Shown in pieces: positions 43,617 through 52,730 of a stretch of DNA of 64,000 nt (positions within the stretch are counted from its first letter, which is position 1; each line of letters starts with the position of its first letter). Under the pieces are notes generated by a model, which searched no databases, had not been told where the DNA came from, and saw nothing but the letters and a program-made list of their open reading frames with translations. Location: the NCBI GenBank assembly GCA_017744735.1, contig JAGIAR010000002.1:250599-314598 (forward strand). The letters run 5' to 3'. The DNA is from Novosphingobium sp. (lineage in GTDB: Bacteria > Pseudomonadota > Alphaproteobacteria > Sphingomonadales > Sphingomonadaceae). The position numbers and the translations under genes are program-made.

Positions 43617-46600
43617 TCGACCCCCCGAAGCTTCCGACCTGGCTCAGCAACGACAGCGCGCGGGTGAGGCTGATCTCGATCTGCGTCGCGGTATAGCCCC
43701 GCGCGTCGGTCACCACCTCCACATAAATGTCGTTGGTGATGTATTTGCCCACCGCGACCGCGGTGCCGCGCCCCGAAGTCTCGTCCGCGCCGAGAATCCG
43801 CAGCCGGTCGATCCCGGTCGCCGATTGCAGCACGCCCAGCGGATTGAGCCCGCCGCTGCCGCCGCGCAGCGCGTTGAGCGAGGAAGCGAGCTGGACCGCC
43901 TGAAGCGTCGACAATTCGCCGATCGAGCTGCCGAACAGGATCCGCGCCATGATCTCGTCCTGCGGCAGCGACGGGGTCGCGCTGAAGGCGACCCGGGGAT
44001 TGTTGGCCGAGCCCGAGAGCGTGATCGAAACGGTCGCATCGTCGACATCGCCCGATGCGACGATCGCCAGCGTCGGATTGAGCGAGCTCGCATCGGGGAA
44101 ATCGATATGCCCGCTCTGCAATTCGAAGCTGCGCCCGGCGAAGCCCAGCGTGCCGCGCACCAGATCGATCCCGCCGGTGATCTGCGGCGCGCCGCTGGTC
44201 CCGCCGACGTGGATCTTGGCCGACCATTCCGATTCCAGCCCCATCCCGGTCACGAACACGCGGTTGTCCGCATAGATGTCGATATCGAGCTTCCAGTCCA
44301 ACGGCAGCCCGGTGATCGGCTTGGGCTTGCGCACGCTCGCCGGCTGCGCGTCATAAGCCAGCGCCCCGGCCGACTTGCGGCGGATGCCGGTGAGCGTGCG
44401 GACCCCGGCCGCGCCCTGGCGGACGATCTTGTAGCGCGTCTCGGGCAGCATGATCCGGCCGCGGATCGTGGCCGGCTGGTTCGGATTGTTGACGATGCTC
44501 AGCGTGCCGCTGGCCCGCGCCTCCATTCCCGCGCTCTGCGCCAGCTTGGCGTTGTCGAGCTTGAGTTCGAGCTGGAGCGGATAGGACTGATCGCTCGACA
44601 GGCTGATGAAGCCGCTGCCCGACACCGTGCCGTTGCCGGCGACCGCCGACAGCTCGCTCACTTCCAGCCGGTCGTCGGTGAAGGTGCCGCGCAATTTGAG
44701 CTTGGTCAGCCGGGTGCCATAGGTGTCGTTGACATAGGTCAGGTCGTTCGCGCGGACCACGCCGGTCAGGCTCGGGGTCTGCACCCTGCCCGAGAAATCC
44801 GCCGCCACGCCGATCGCGCCGGCGACATGCTGGTCGGGCAGCGCGGCAAGCGAGAACAGCACGCTGGCCGGGCCGTTGTAGCGGATCCCGCCGCTCAGCG
44901 GCGCGGCCGTAAGCCGGGTCATCCAGCTGCCGCTCTGCGGGCCGAGCGGGGTCAGATCGACCTGGATCCGGCCCACGGTCGCGCCGTTGCGGCCGATGAT
45001 CGCCCGCATGTTGCCGCCTTCCGGCAACAACCGCCCGACCAACTGCACATCGACCGGCGTGCTGACCGAGGCGAGGCTGGTGCGGGTGAACCGCTTGATC
45101 ATCAACCGCGCATCCGCATCGGGGAAATCCTGCCCGCGCTGCGCGAAGTCGAGGCTGCCGGTGGCGGTGCCGCCCAGGCCGAGCTCCGGCAGCAGCGGAC
45201 GCAGCACCGCCAGGTCGACGTCCGCGAGGCGCGTCTGCACCTTGAGGTCGCTGCCGTAATGACCCGCGAGCTCGACCGTGCCGTCGCGCAGGGCGAGCCG
45301 CGTCGGAAGCAGCTCGTATTCGCCCTTGCCGGGTTTGATCCGCGCGGGCTGGAGCGTGCGGAAGCCGACCCCGCCGGCATTGCCGCGCATCGCGACCAGC
45401 CACTGATCGGGCTTCATCTGCGCATTGACCGCCAGTTCGAACGGCGTGCTGCGGCGGCCGTTCGCGAACAGTTTCGCGCTGCCCGCGCCGCCGCGATAGT
45501 CGATCTGCGCCCGCGCGCGGTCGAGCGAGAAGCCCGCCATGCTCAGGCCTGCAACCTGCACGTCCGCCGCGATCTGCGGCTGTTCGTAGAGCGTCACGTC
45601 GGCGTTCACGATCGCCCGCGTCAGGGCGAAGTCGGCCGGGCCGGAAAGCTTGGTGTTGTTGGCCGTCAATGCGATCACCGCGCGCTGGACGTCTCCGGCC
45701 GCGAGCAATTGCACCTGCCCGCCCACGCCCGCGCCGTCGGCGGTCAGCGTGCCGGCGAACGGCCCGGCCGCGCTCTGGACGACCCGGCCGGTCAGCCCGA
45801 TGCCGGCGAGGCTGGCTTTCCTGACGTCGATCGTCAGCGGCCCCTTTCCGGCGAGGATCGCCAGATCCGCTTCGAGCGGACCGTAATCGCTCGCTCCGTT
45901 CGCGACCAGCGCATAGCCCTGATCGGTGCCGCGCAATTCGGCGCGCAGATTGGCCAGGCCGATGCCGAAATCGGGTCGGTCGGCCACCACCACCGCGACC
46001 GGGCGCGTGGTCGTGCCCGACACATCGAGGCTGAGCGGCCCGTATTTGTCCGAGGTGCCGCGCCCGGTGAAGCGGATCGCCCCGTCCGAGCGATAGCTGC
46101 CGCTGCCGTCGGCCAGCCGGAATTGCGGCGCGGCCAGCCGTACGGACGAGACCCGGGCGACCCCGTCGGTCCCGTAGGAGACCCTCGCGGAAACGACCCC
46201 GTTTCCGCCGAGGAAATCCTGCGCGGTCGAATTGAAGATCTCGCGGCTGCGCGCGGTGATCGTGCCGGCGATGCGGAAATCGTTGCCCTGCGTCTTGAGG
46301 TCCAGCTTGCTGGTTATGTCGAACCGGCCGACGCCCGCGACCATGTAATTGCCGACCTTGCCGTTGAGCCCGCCGGTGTAGAGCCCGCTCGAGACGTCGG
46401 CGACCAGCACCGCGGTCGCGTCGATCCGGTCGGAACGGATCTTGAGATTGTCGCTGAGGATGCGCGGCCATTTGACCGCCAGATCGCCGTCGACGCGGAC
46501 GTTGGTGAGCAGCTGGTTCGCCGCCGCATCGAGGCCTTCGATCATCCGCGCGCGGGCGTGGACCGGCACCAGCGCCTTGTCCGCATCGACCCGGCTGCTG

Positions 46601-47775
46601 CCCTGCGCGGTGAGGCCGACGATATGGGTGGTGCCGAAGCCGAGCCGCGCGGCGGCGATATTGTAATCGACCTGCGGCGTGGCGAAGGCGCCGTCGAGCG
46701 CGAAGGTCGCCGCGACATTGTCGCCGACGAATTTGGGCGCGATCGCGGCGGCCCGGAGCAGCCGGAAATCGACCTTCAGGTCCTCGAAGCGGTTGGCGCC
46801 CAGATCGACCAGCCCCTTGGCGGCGAGGGTGAAATTGGCGTTGCGCAGCGAGCCGTCGAGATCGGCCCGGCGGTTCGCCAGCGTGGTGGTGAGGTCGATA
46901 TCGGCGCGTGCGGCGAACATGTTGGCGCTGGCGGCGGGCAGCAGGCGCTGCGGGGCGAGCCAGCCGTTCAGCGCCACGGTGCCGTTGCGCGCCGCGATGC
47001 CGACGTCGGCCAGTTCGTCGCCGCCGATGGTCGCGGCGAAGCGCCCATCCCATCGTTTCCAGTCGCCCTTGCCCTGCACCCGCGCGGTAAGCGGTTCGTG
47101 ACGCCCGGTGTAGGAGGCGACGAGGCCGTCCTGCGGCGCGGTCAGATCGAAGGCGAAATCGAGCTTGTTCTTCTCGGGGATCGCGTCGAGCGTCACCGCC
47201 ACCCGGTCGCCGCCTTTCAGCCCGTCCGCAACCAGCGCGCGCGCTTCGGCATTCACCACCGCGCGGCGATCGGCGATATGCGCAGTGCCCTTCAGCGAAA
47301 CGAGGTGGCGGTCGCCGGTCACCGGCTTGTCGATGTCGATCCGGGCGATATCGAGCCGGGCCACGTCGATATCGAGATCCGGCAACAGCGGGCCCTCGCT
47401 CGGCACCTCCTTGAACTCGGGCGTCCGGTGCAGCCGCATCAGCGGCGCGGCGAGCGAACGGATGTCCACGTGGTTCGAGAGATAGGCGAAGGGCCGCCAG
47501 TCGACCTCGGCTTCCGGCGCGCTGAGAAAGATGCCCTTCGGATCGCCGACCGCGAGATCGTGCACGGTCAGCTTGTTGTAGATCGAGCCGTCGAGCCGCC
47601 CGACCTTCAGCGTCATCCCGTTCTCGAACTTGAGCCCGGCGATCTGACGCGCGATGAAACGGTGCCCGCCCGCGGTGTCGAGCCACAGCAGCCCCGCGCC
47701 CGCAAGCAGGACCAGCACCAGCAGCAGGCCGACGACACCGCCCCCGATCCATTTCGCGCGCCGCCCGATCGCCAT
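43585..47775 (-). CDS. tamB: Translocation and assembly module protein TamB (DUF490)
   Basis: A 1396-residue protein of the AsmA/TamB superfamily. It has one N-terminal TM (WIGGGVVGLLLVLVLLAGAG), then a very long repetitive beta-helical body, and the conserved C-terminal TamB domain (GTLSIVNNPNQPATIRGRIM, DNRVFVTGMGLESEWSAKIH, DEIMARILFGSSIGELSTLQ, SRGTAVAVGKYITNDIYVEV). It spans the periplasm, anchored inside, and works with TamA; these proteins help assemble outer-membrane proteins and move phospholipids to the outer membrane. The ATG shares one base with the stop of tamA (TGATG), so the two are co-translated. Confidence 0.95.
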   Translation of the reverse strand: MAIGRRAKWIGGGVVGLLLVLVLLAGAGLLWLDTAGGHRFIARQIAGLKFENGMTLKVGRLDGSIYNKLTVHDLAVGDPKGIFLSAPEAEVDWRPFAYLSNHVDIRSLAAPLMRLHRTPEFKEVPSEGPLLPDLDIDVARLDIARIDIDKPVTGDRHLVSLKGTAHIADRRAVVNAEARALVADGLKGGDRVAVTLDAIPEKNKLDFAFDLTAPQDGLVASYTGRHEPLTARVQGKGDWKRWDGRFAATIGGDELADVGIAARNGTVALNGWLAPQRLLPAASANMFAARADIDLTTTLANRRADLDGSLRNANFTLAAKGLVDLGANRFEDLKVDFRLLRAAAIAPKFVGDNVAATFALDGAFATPQVDYNIAAARLGFGTTHIVGLTAQGSSRVDADKALVPVHARARMIEGLDAAANQLLTNVRVDGDLAVKWPRILSDNLKIRSDRIDATAVLVADVSSGLYTGGLNGKVGNYMVAGVGRFDITSKLDLKTQGNDFRIAGTITARSREIFNSTAQDFLGGNGVVSARVSYGTDGVARVSSVRLAAPQFRLADGSGSYRSDGAIRFTGRGTSDKYGPLSLDVSGTTTRPVAVVVADRPDFGIGLANLRAELRGTDQGYALVANGASDYGPLEADLAILAGKGPLTIDVRKASLAGIGLTGRVVQSAAGPFAGTLTADGAGVGGQVQLLAAGDVQRAVIALTANNTKLSGPADFALTRAIVNADVTLYEQPQIAADVQVAGLSMAGFSLDRARAQIDYRGGAGSAKLFANGRRSTPFELAVNAQMKPDQWLVAMRGNAGGVGFRTLQPARIKPGKGEYELLPTRLALRDGTVELAGHYGSDLKVQTRLADVDLAVLRPLLPELGLGGTATGSLDFAQRGQDFPDADARLMIKRFTRTSLASVSTPVDVQLVGRLLPEGGNMRAIIGRNGATVGRIQVDLTPLGPQSGSWMTRLTAAPLSGGIRYNGPASVLFSLAALPDQHVAGAIGVAADFSGRVQTPSLTGVVRANDLTYVNDTYGTRLTKLKLRGTFTDDRLEVSELSAVAGNGTVSGSGFISLSSDQSYPLQLELKLDNAKLAQSAGMEARASGTLSIVNNPNQPATIRGRIMLPETRYKIVRQGAAGVRTLTGIRRKSAGALAYDAQPASVRKPKPITGLPLDWKLDIDIYADNRVFVTGMGLESEWSAKIHVGGTSGAPQITGGIDLVRGTLGFAGRSFELQSGHIDFPDASSLNPTLAIVASGDVDDATVSITLSGSANNPRVAFSATPSLPQDEIMARILFGSSIGELSTLQAVQLASSLNALRGGSGGLNPLGVLQSATGIDRLRILGADETSGRGTAVAVGKYITNDIYVEVVTDARGYTATQIEISLTRALSLLSQVGSFGGSNVSLRYRKDY

Positions 47776-50102
47776 CAGAACGCCTGCCCGATCGAGACGT
47801 AGACCGCGACTTTGGATTCCCCGGCGCGGCGGGCCAGCGGCGTCGCCACGTCCACCCGGATCGGCCCGAAATTGGTGTAGAAGCGCCCGCCTATGCCGAC
47901 GCCGGCGCGGATGTCGCTGAAGCCCGGCATCGAGCTTTCGTACACCTGGCCGGCATCGATGAAGGCGACCACGCCGTAATTGCCGAAGCGATAGCGGGTC
48001 TCGAACGCGCCTTCGACCACGCTGCGGCCGCCGATCGGATCGTTGTTGGGATCCTTCGGTCCGAGCTGCTGGTAGCCGAAGCCGCGGACCGACCCGCCGC
48101 CACCCGCGTAATAGCGCCGCGACGGTGCGATATCCTCGCGCGCGGCGCCGACGATCGAACCGATCCGCGCGCGCGCCGCAAGCACCAGCGGCCCGGCCGG
48201 ATGATAGACCGACCCGTCGAGCATCGCGCGCGCATAATAGGTCGTCTGCACCCCGCCGAGCGCGACTTCGGGCGAGAGTTTCAGCGCGAGCCGGAAGCCA
48301 CTGACCGGGTCGAGCAGGTCGTTGGTCGTGTCGAAGCCGAGCTGGCCCGGCAGGGCGGCGACGTAATAGGTCCGCCGCACGCTTTCGGCGAGATCGAAAT
48401 CATAGGCCTTCTCGGCACTGGCGAGCAGTTCGAAGCCGTAGGAATAGGTCAGCTTCTTCTGCCAGATCGGGGTCGAATCGTAGCTGATCGTTCCCGCGAG
48501 CTTGCCGGTGTAGGCATCGAAGGCGTCGTAGTTGTTGTGCAGCGCCGAGAGCGACAGCGCGACCGTGCGGTCGCGCTGGCCGGCGTTGGAGCGGCGGAAG
48601 GTCGCGCTGGCGCCCTGCTCCTGCGTGCCGGCAACGCCGGTGAGGACCAGCGCGCCTTCCGGCGGAAACAGATTGCGATGCGTCCAGCTTCCCGAGACGC
48701 TGAAGCCCTGCCCGGTGCCATAGCCGCCGGTCAGCGAGATCGAGCGCGGCGGGCCCTTGGCCTGGCGCACCACCAGATCGGCATAGACGGTGTCGTCGGG
48801 CGCCGGGCGGTCGGTCTGTTTGGGCTCGACCGCGACCACCGAGAACAGCCCGGTGGCGACCAGCGCCTCGCGCAGATCGTCGAGCTTGTCGCTGTCGTAG
48901 AGATCGCCCTGCCTGAACCGGGCGAGCTCGTAGATATGGTCCGGCTGGAAGACCGGCCCGGCCAGGACCTTCTTGCGTTTCGTCTTGCGGGCCTTCTTGC
49001 CGCGGGGCGCGGCGGACGGCTGGCTGTCGGCGACGACTACGATCTCGCCAAAGCGCGAGCGCGGGCCGACCGTGATCGGCAGGGTGTAATCCCCGGTGCG
49101 GGCGGTCTCGTCGAGCAAGATGTCGCGCTGGCCCACGGTCGCGAAGGGATAGCCGTTGCGCGGCAGCTTCACCGCGATCCCGGCCTCCGCCGCCAGCACG
49201 TCTTCGGCGAGGATCGGCTTGCCGGACTTGAGCGGAAAATTCGCCGTGAGCAGGTCCGTCGGAACCACCGGGTCGGATTTCACCTCGATCGTGCCGAAAC
49301 TGTATTGCGGACCCGGCTTGACCTCGAGGATCGCATTCACGGGATCCTTGGTGCCCACCGCCGGCAGTTCGATCGCCGGATCGACCACCGCGTCGAAATA
49401 GGCCGCCGCGCTCAGCACGTCGGTCAGCAATTGGCGGTCGGTCTTGAGATAGCTGCTGAGTTCGGCCCCGTTGACCGAATCCCCGTCGTGATCGTCGAGC
49501 GCCGAATTCTGCCCGAACCGGTCGCGGATCGCGTCTTCGGACACCGTGCCCTGCAGGCCGGTCAGCCCGTCGATGCGCCATTTGTAGCGCATTTCGCGCT
49601 GCTCGTCGGGATCCTCGCCGAAGGCCTTGGCATCGACCGGCTCGAGATCGAATTGCGACAGCGGCTCGAGCGGCTGTTCAAGCGCGGGATCGAGCGGCGC
49701 CGGGTCCGCCAGCTCTTCCGAACTGTCGCCGTCCATATAGGCGGGCAGCGCCGGGTCCTCCGGCTCCTTGCCGCCGGCGGTCGATCCGTCGGCCGCGCGC
49801 TGGCGCACCGGCACGCCCCCCGCCTTGAGCACCGCCTCTTCCTCGGCCTTTTGCTGCTCGGCCTCCCACTGGCCGATGCTCTCGATATTGTCGTCGAGCG
49901 AAGGGATTTCCTTGTCGAACTCGTCGTCGGGCACGATCGGATCCTGCGCGTCCGCCGTGGGCGCAGGCGTAGGCGTGGGCGTGGGCGTGGGCGTGGGCGC
50001 GGGCGTTGCCGCGCCGGTGGGCTGAGCGAAGACTGCGGGCGACCACAAGGCCAGCGACACCACGCCGATAAGTGTCAAATGCCGCAGAAAACCGTCCCTC
50101 AC
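47775..50102 (-). CDS. tamA: Outer-membrane assembly factor TamA (BamA/TamA family)
   Basis: A 775-residue Omp85 protein. Signal peptide (LTLIGVVSLALWSPAVFAQP), then a low-complexity Pro/Thr stretch at about 32-47 encoded by a hexanucleotide repeat, an acidic/Ala-rich region, three POTRA-like repeats (about 175-440) and a 16-strand barrel with the conserved RRYYAGGGGSVRGFGYQQLG lid-lock motif and the end GPIRVDVATPLARR. The start is GTG at 50102, without a strong ribosome site. It is first of the five-gene minus-strand operon tamA-tamB-lipoprotein-ABC ATPase-ABC permease. Confidence 0.93.
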   Translation of the reverse strand: MRDGFLRHLTLIGVVSLALWSPAVFAQPTGAATPAPTPTPTPTPTPAPTADAQDPIVPDDEFDKEIPSLDDNIESIGQWEAEQQKAEEEAVLKAGGVPVRQRAADGSTAGGKEPEDPALPAYMDGDSSEELADPAPLDPALEQPLEPLSQFDLEPVDAKAFGEDPDEQREMRYKWRIDGLTGLQGTVSEDAIRDRFGQNSALDDHDGDSVNGAELSSYLKTDRQLLTDVLSAAAYFDAVVDPAIELPAVGTKDPVNAILEVKPGPQYSFGTIEVKSDPVVPTDLLTANFPLKSGKPILAEDVLAAEAGIAVKLPRNGYPFATVGQRDILLDETARTGDYTLPITVGPRSRFGEIVVVADSQPSAAPRGKKARKTKRKKVLAGPVFQPDHIYELARFRQGDLYDSDKLDDLREALVATGLFSVVAVEPKQTDRPAPDDTVYADLVVRQAKGPPRSISLTGGYGTGQGFSVSGSWTHRNLFPPEGALVLTGVAGTQEQGASATFRRSNAGQRDRTVALSLSALHNNYDAFDAYTGKLAGTISYDSTPIWQKKLTYSYGFELLASAEKAYDFDLAESVRRTYYVAALPGQLGFDTTNDLLDPVSGFRLALKLSPEVALGGVQTTYYARAMLDGSVYHPAGPLVLAARARIGSIVGAAREDIAPSRRYYAGGGGSVRGFGYQQLGPKDPNNDPIGGRSVVEGAFETRYRFGNYGVVAFIDAGQVYESSMPGFSDIRAGVGIGGRFYTNFGPIRVDVATPLARRAGESKVAVYVSIGQAF
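49957..50004. repeat. Hexanucleotide tandem repeat in tamA
   Basis: Eight near-identical 6-base units, mostly GTGGGC on the plus strand, encode a Pro-Thr/Pro-Ala run in TamA. Units are in frame, so copy-number change alters linker length, not reading frame. Confidence 0.85.
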
Positions 50103-50188
50103 TTGCCAGTCCCGAAGGCAGGCTCCCTGCCTGCATGAACAGGCAACGCGCGAAACGCCAACCGGTTGCAGGCGCGGTTAGCGCAGGC

Positions 50189-50647
50189 TCAGCTTTGGTG
50201 GAAGCGCTTCAGCACCTCGCCGGCCCAACCCATGATGTCCTTCGCGGCGATCTTCCACTCGCCGTCGACCTTGGCCACCGTGTCGCGGATGTGCCCGCAC
50301 CAGTGGAGATGCGGCGGTTCGGGCGGGTGGTTGATCGTCGCCCAGGCATAGGAGCGGACCACCCAGTGATCCGGCCGGCCCTGCGGATCGGGCTCGAAGA
50401 TAAGCTGGTCCATCTGGTGCTGGTGGCCGGGGAAATCGGGCCGTTCGTGGAACTTGAGCACCAGCTTGCGGATCTCGTCGCGGCCCTTGCGCACCTCGAG
50501 CTCGCCGCTGCTGGTTTCCTCGGTCGCCTCGGCATCCTCGGTGAACAGCGCGCAATAACCCTCGGTGTCGCCCGTATCGAGCGCCCAGCTGTAGCGCGCG
50601 TAAAGCTCGCGGATGCGCAGTTCGTCTTCCACCGAAGGCCGTGTCAT
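50189..50647 (-). CDS. SnoaL/NTF2-like protein
   Basis: A 152-residue NTF2-like fold protein: MTRPSVEDELRIRELYARYS, WALDTGDTEGYCALFTEDAE, VVRSYAWATINHPPEPPHLH and TVAKVDGEWKIAAKDIMGWA. The SnoaL-like family includes aromatic hydroxylating-dioxygenase small subunits, ketosteroid isomerases and dehydratases; no catalytic His/Asp pair can be assigned safely. GGGAGAGAG precedes the ATG at 50647. It is a single gene at the border of the orphan-gene region; a related NTF2-like gene lies at 53337-53936. Confidence 0.8.
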   Translation of the reverse strand: MTRPSVEDELRIRELYARYSWALDTGDTEGYCALFTEDAEATEETSSGELEVRKGRDEIRKLVLKFHERPDFPGHQHQMDQLIFEPDPQGRPDHWVVRSYAWATINHPPEPPHLHWCGHIRDTVAKVDGEWKIAAKDIMGWAGEVLKRFHQS

Positions 50648-50756
50648 AGCTCTCTCCCGCCGCGCCGCCCGTGATGGGCGGTCGCCTTGTCGGAGCATGG
50701 GTATCCAACCGGCGGGGGTGAGGCAATCGGGGTTGCGACTTTCACCGAGCAGATGG

Positions 50757-50783
50757 GCAGCAAACGGCCCCGTTGCGGACATT
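50757..50783 (+). repeat. Degenerate copy of the 36-base dispersed repeat
   Basis: GCAAACGGCCCCGTTGCGGA and the following CATT resemble the 36-base repeat at 51260 and 52114 (GCAAACGACCCCATTGCGGA there), with three differences in 24 bases. It lies between the SnoaL gene and the small membrane protein. Confidence 0.5.
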
Positions 50784-50813
50784 CTATCTGCGAAGCGCCT
50801 TGAACGGAACGGA

Positions 50814-51179
50814 TTAAGAGTTCCATGGAAACTGACCGTCAGCAAGACGCGCAACTCCAACCATGAATGCCCAACACGTGATGCAGTCGACTAAAAGTAT
50901 GAGTTGAAGAATTCCCTTGGAGGGTAATTCGTGCTCGGCCAAGGCCCCCGTCACGAGAAGCCCTCCCAAATTTGAGACCGATAGAAAAACAATGGTAGGC
51001 CAATACCAGCGCGACCGGCGATGACGCCAAAATGGAGCAACGGCAAAGCCGATCGCTATCGCGCACTCGGAGGCCCAGAAGTATATTCTATCGTAGCCCC
51101 ATTGACCTATGATGACCAAGCCAGCGGCCCAAAGAAGGGCGGCGGCAACGAAGAGGAAGAAACCCCTCCAAGTCTTCAT
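50814..51179 (-). CDS. Small four-helix membrane protein, orphan
   Basis: A 121-residue integral membrane protein with four hydrophobic segments: FFLFVAAALLWAAGLVIIG, FWASECAIAIGFAVAPFW, WPTIVFLSVSNLGGLLVTG and ILQLILLVDCITCWAFMVG. No known family is recognised. Codon choice and base composition are less GC-rich than in the surrounding housekeeping genes, which fits recent acquisition. It lies between two copies of a short dispersed repeat. The start ATG at 51179 has no strong ribosome site. Confidence 0.6.
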   Translation of the reverse strand: MKTWRGFFLFVAAALLWAAGLVIIGQWGYDRIYFWASECAIAIGFAVAPFWRHRRSRWYWPTIVFLSVSNLGGLLVTGALAEHELPSKGILQLILLVDCITCWAFMVGVARLADGQFPWNS

Positions 51180-51238
51180 CGAAGCATACTCAGTGCGATG
51201 ACTTGAAGGTTTTGCCGCAAGACGAGCGGGAGCGCAAG

Positions 51239-51295
51239 AATGACCGCTTTCCCCCCATCATCGGACCATCCGCAAACGACCCCATTGTGGACGTT
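51239..51295 (+). repeat. Dispersed repeat, long form
   Basis: Begins AATGACCGC at 51239 and ends GTGGACGTT at 51295, so the ends are nearly inverted. The last 36 bases (51260-51295) are repeated at 52114-52149 with a single mismatch. It lies between two orphan genes. Confidence 0.75.
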
Positions 51296-51329
51296 CGATC
51301 GGACCCAAGCAGTGGCGCAGAGCGGTTAG

Positions 51330-51941
51330 TCACCACGCGTGCTTCTTAACCCACTGCCAAAAGGCATCTTCCGAGTGTCCGTCATCCATCGACGCCGGGT
51401 AGCGCACTATCTCAGTAGCTCGAGAGGGGATGCTGACCTGAAATCCTTGCTCTACCCAATTCCTAAAAGGTAAATTCGGCTCAACAATGAACTCTCCGCT
51501 GGCATTCGGTGGTTGAGAATATGCGTCACCCCAGCAAATCTCGTCATATCCGATTGCTAACAGCCGTATGAAATCGATGGGGTCCTCAGCAAGAATGCAG
51601 AGCGTCACAGAGCCTGAACCTGATCCCAGATGGACAATTTTCTGGCTTCCATCGTCAGCCAACCAGAATGCGGTCATCGACCCATCGCCGCCCGACTTTG
51701 CAAAAACGCAGAGCCGGCTCATGACCTCGGGGTTGGTAGTTTTGAACCAATATCTAAGGTTCACATTGCCTTCAGCCGCAAAGGCAATTTCGGTTCCGCC
51801 TGGTCGCCCATGATCGCTCCAGCCGCGCTTCATTTCAGCTTCGGGAAAGAGGAAACCGATCCTGCCATTCGGAGTGTCAACAAAACACTGCCTCGTCTCG
51901 ATCCAACGGAAGAGAAGTTCGAACGAGTCAGGCAGCACCAT
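51330..51941 (-). CDS. Orphan protein, possibly SUKH/immunity-like
   Basis: About 203 residues from ATG 51941 (MVLPDSFELLFRWIETRQCF); the frame is open to a TTG at 52031. It has NGRIGFLFPEAEMKR, SMTAFWLADDGSQKIVHLGS and ILAEDPIDFIRLLAIGYDEI with CWGDAY, and ends in EDAFWQWVKKHAW. The pattern of an LGSGSGSV segment and DFIRLLAIGYDE resembles SMI1/KNR4-type (SUKH) immunity proteins, from memory only. If so it could be an immunity gene whose toxin is absent. Base composition is lower in GC than the neighbours. It lies between two copies of the dispersed repeat. Confidence 0.6.
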   Translation of the reverse strand: MVLPDSFELLFRWIETRQCFVDTPNGRIGFLFPEAEMKRGWSDHGRPGGTEIAFAAEGNVNLRYWFKTTNPEVMSRLCVFAKSGGDGSMTAFWLADDGSQKIVHLGSGSGSVTLCILAEDPIDFIRLLAIGYDEICWGDAYSQPPNASGEFIVEPNLPFRNWVEQGFQVSIPSRATEIVRYPASMDDGHSEDAFWQWVKKHAW

Positions 51942-52113
51942 CCCAGAACAGAGGGTGGAACTGATTTGTTGTCCCAGCACAGACTGTCCCTGCGGTTTGT
52001 GTGCTTGAAAAAGGTTGGTGATCCGGCGCAAAATTATACACTCCGAACAAGTGCTGTTCGTCCGCCTAGTTACCTAATGGGTCCATAACCGGAAAGGCAG
52101 CTCCACACGCAAA

Positions 52114-52149
52114 ATCGGACCATCCGCAAACGACCCCATTGCGGACGTT
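52114..52149 (+). repeat. Dispersed 36-base repeat, second copy
   Basis: ATCGGACCATCCGCAAACGA followed by CCCCATTGCGGACGTT. It matches 51260-51295 except for one T/C change. It lies 24 bases upstream of the zinc-ribbon gene. Confidence 0.8.
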
Positions 52150-52173
52150 GGAGCATTGCTCCATCTTAATGTG

Positions 52174-52572
52174 ATGAGCGCGCCGCCAACAAAAGCAAAG
52201 CGTATGGAATTGCGCGAAGCTATCGGTAATCGCGGTATTCCTGGCCCCCAGTCGCCTCCTTGCCATCTTGGCCCTGCCTATTTGGTTGCGCACGCCTGCT
52301 TTGGTTGCCGAAAATCCTGGAAGCTATCTGACCAAGCCGCTGCGAAATGTCCGCAATGCGGCAATCCTCTTCACTGGATGGGCCGTGGTTTCAAAGCGCC
52401 GAAGAAATCGGACCTCGAACAATGGAAAAAGGTTGAAGCTCTTTGGCGGGAGGGTTTCCGCTTTTTGAGCCACGAGCGCTGGCGCGAGGTGGAGCCTTAT
52501 CCGGAGCGTTGTCGGGACGTCGAAACATTTGTACGCCAAAATCCGAAGCATCCATTCCGAGTGACGGACTAA
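52174..52572 (+). CDS. Zinc-ribbon hypothetical protein
   Basis: A 132-residue protein with one zinc ribbon: C42 and C45 in HACFGCRKSWKL, C59 and C62 in KCPQCGNPLHWMGR. A charged C-terminal half follows (GFKAPKKSDLEQWKKVEALW, GFRFLSHERWREVEPYPE). This small conserved family is scattered in bacteria with no known function. ATG 52174 is preferred; TTG 52156 is the alternative. Its composition is lower in GC than the surroundings, and a repeat copy overlaps its stop codon. Confidence 0.7.
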   Translation: MSAPPTKAKRMELREAIGNRGIPGPQSPPCHLGPAYLVAHACFGCRKSWKLSDQAAAKCPQCGNPLHWMGRGFKAPKKSDLEQWKKVEALWREGFRFLSHERWREVEPYPERCRDVETFVRQNPKHPFRVTD

Positions 52573-52601
52573 CGTCCGCTTTCCACCCAATTGCGGTCAT
52601 T
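52571..52601 (-). repeat. Inverted short copy of the dispersed repeat
   Basis: AACGTCCGC (52571-52579), then CTTTCCACCCAATT-like spacer and GCGGTCATT (52593-52601). Its ends match the ends of the 51239 copy read on the opposite strand, so this is a short inverted form. It overlaps the stop of the zinc-ribbon gene. Confidence 0.65.
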
Positions 52602-52730
52602 CGCAGCGCCGGTGGCAGCGGGATCGCGCAGCGGCCTCTTTCGTCGCGGCGGTCCACCGGAGCCGAGGGGCTGTCGGAAGCCTAAGGCGGCCGCTATCGA
52701 GGCGGACTTCGCGTCTCCGCACGGCGGCGG

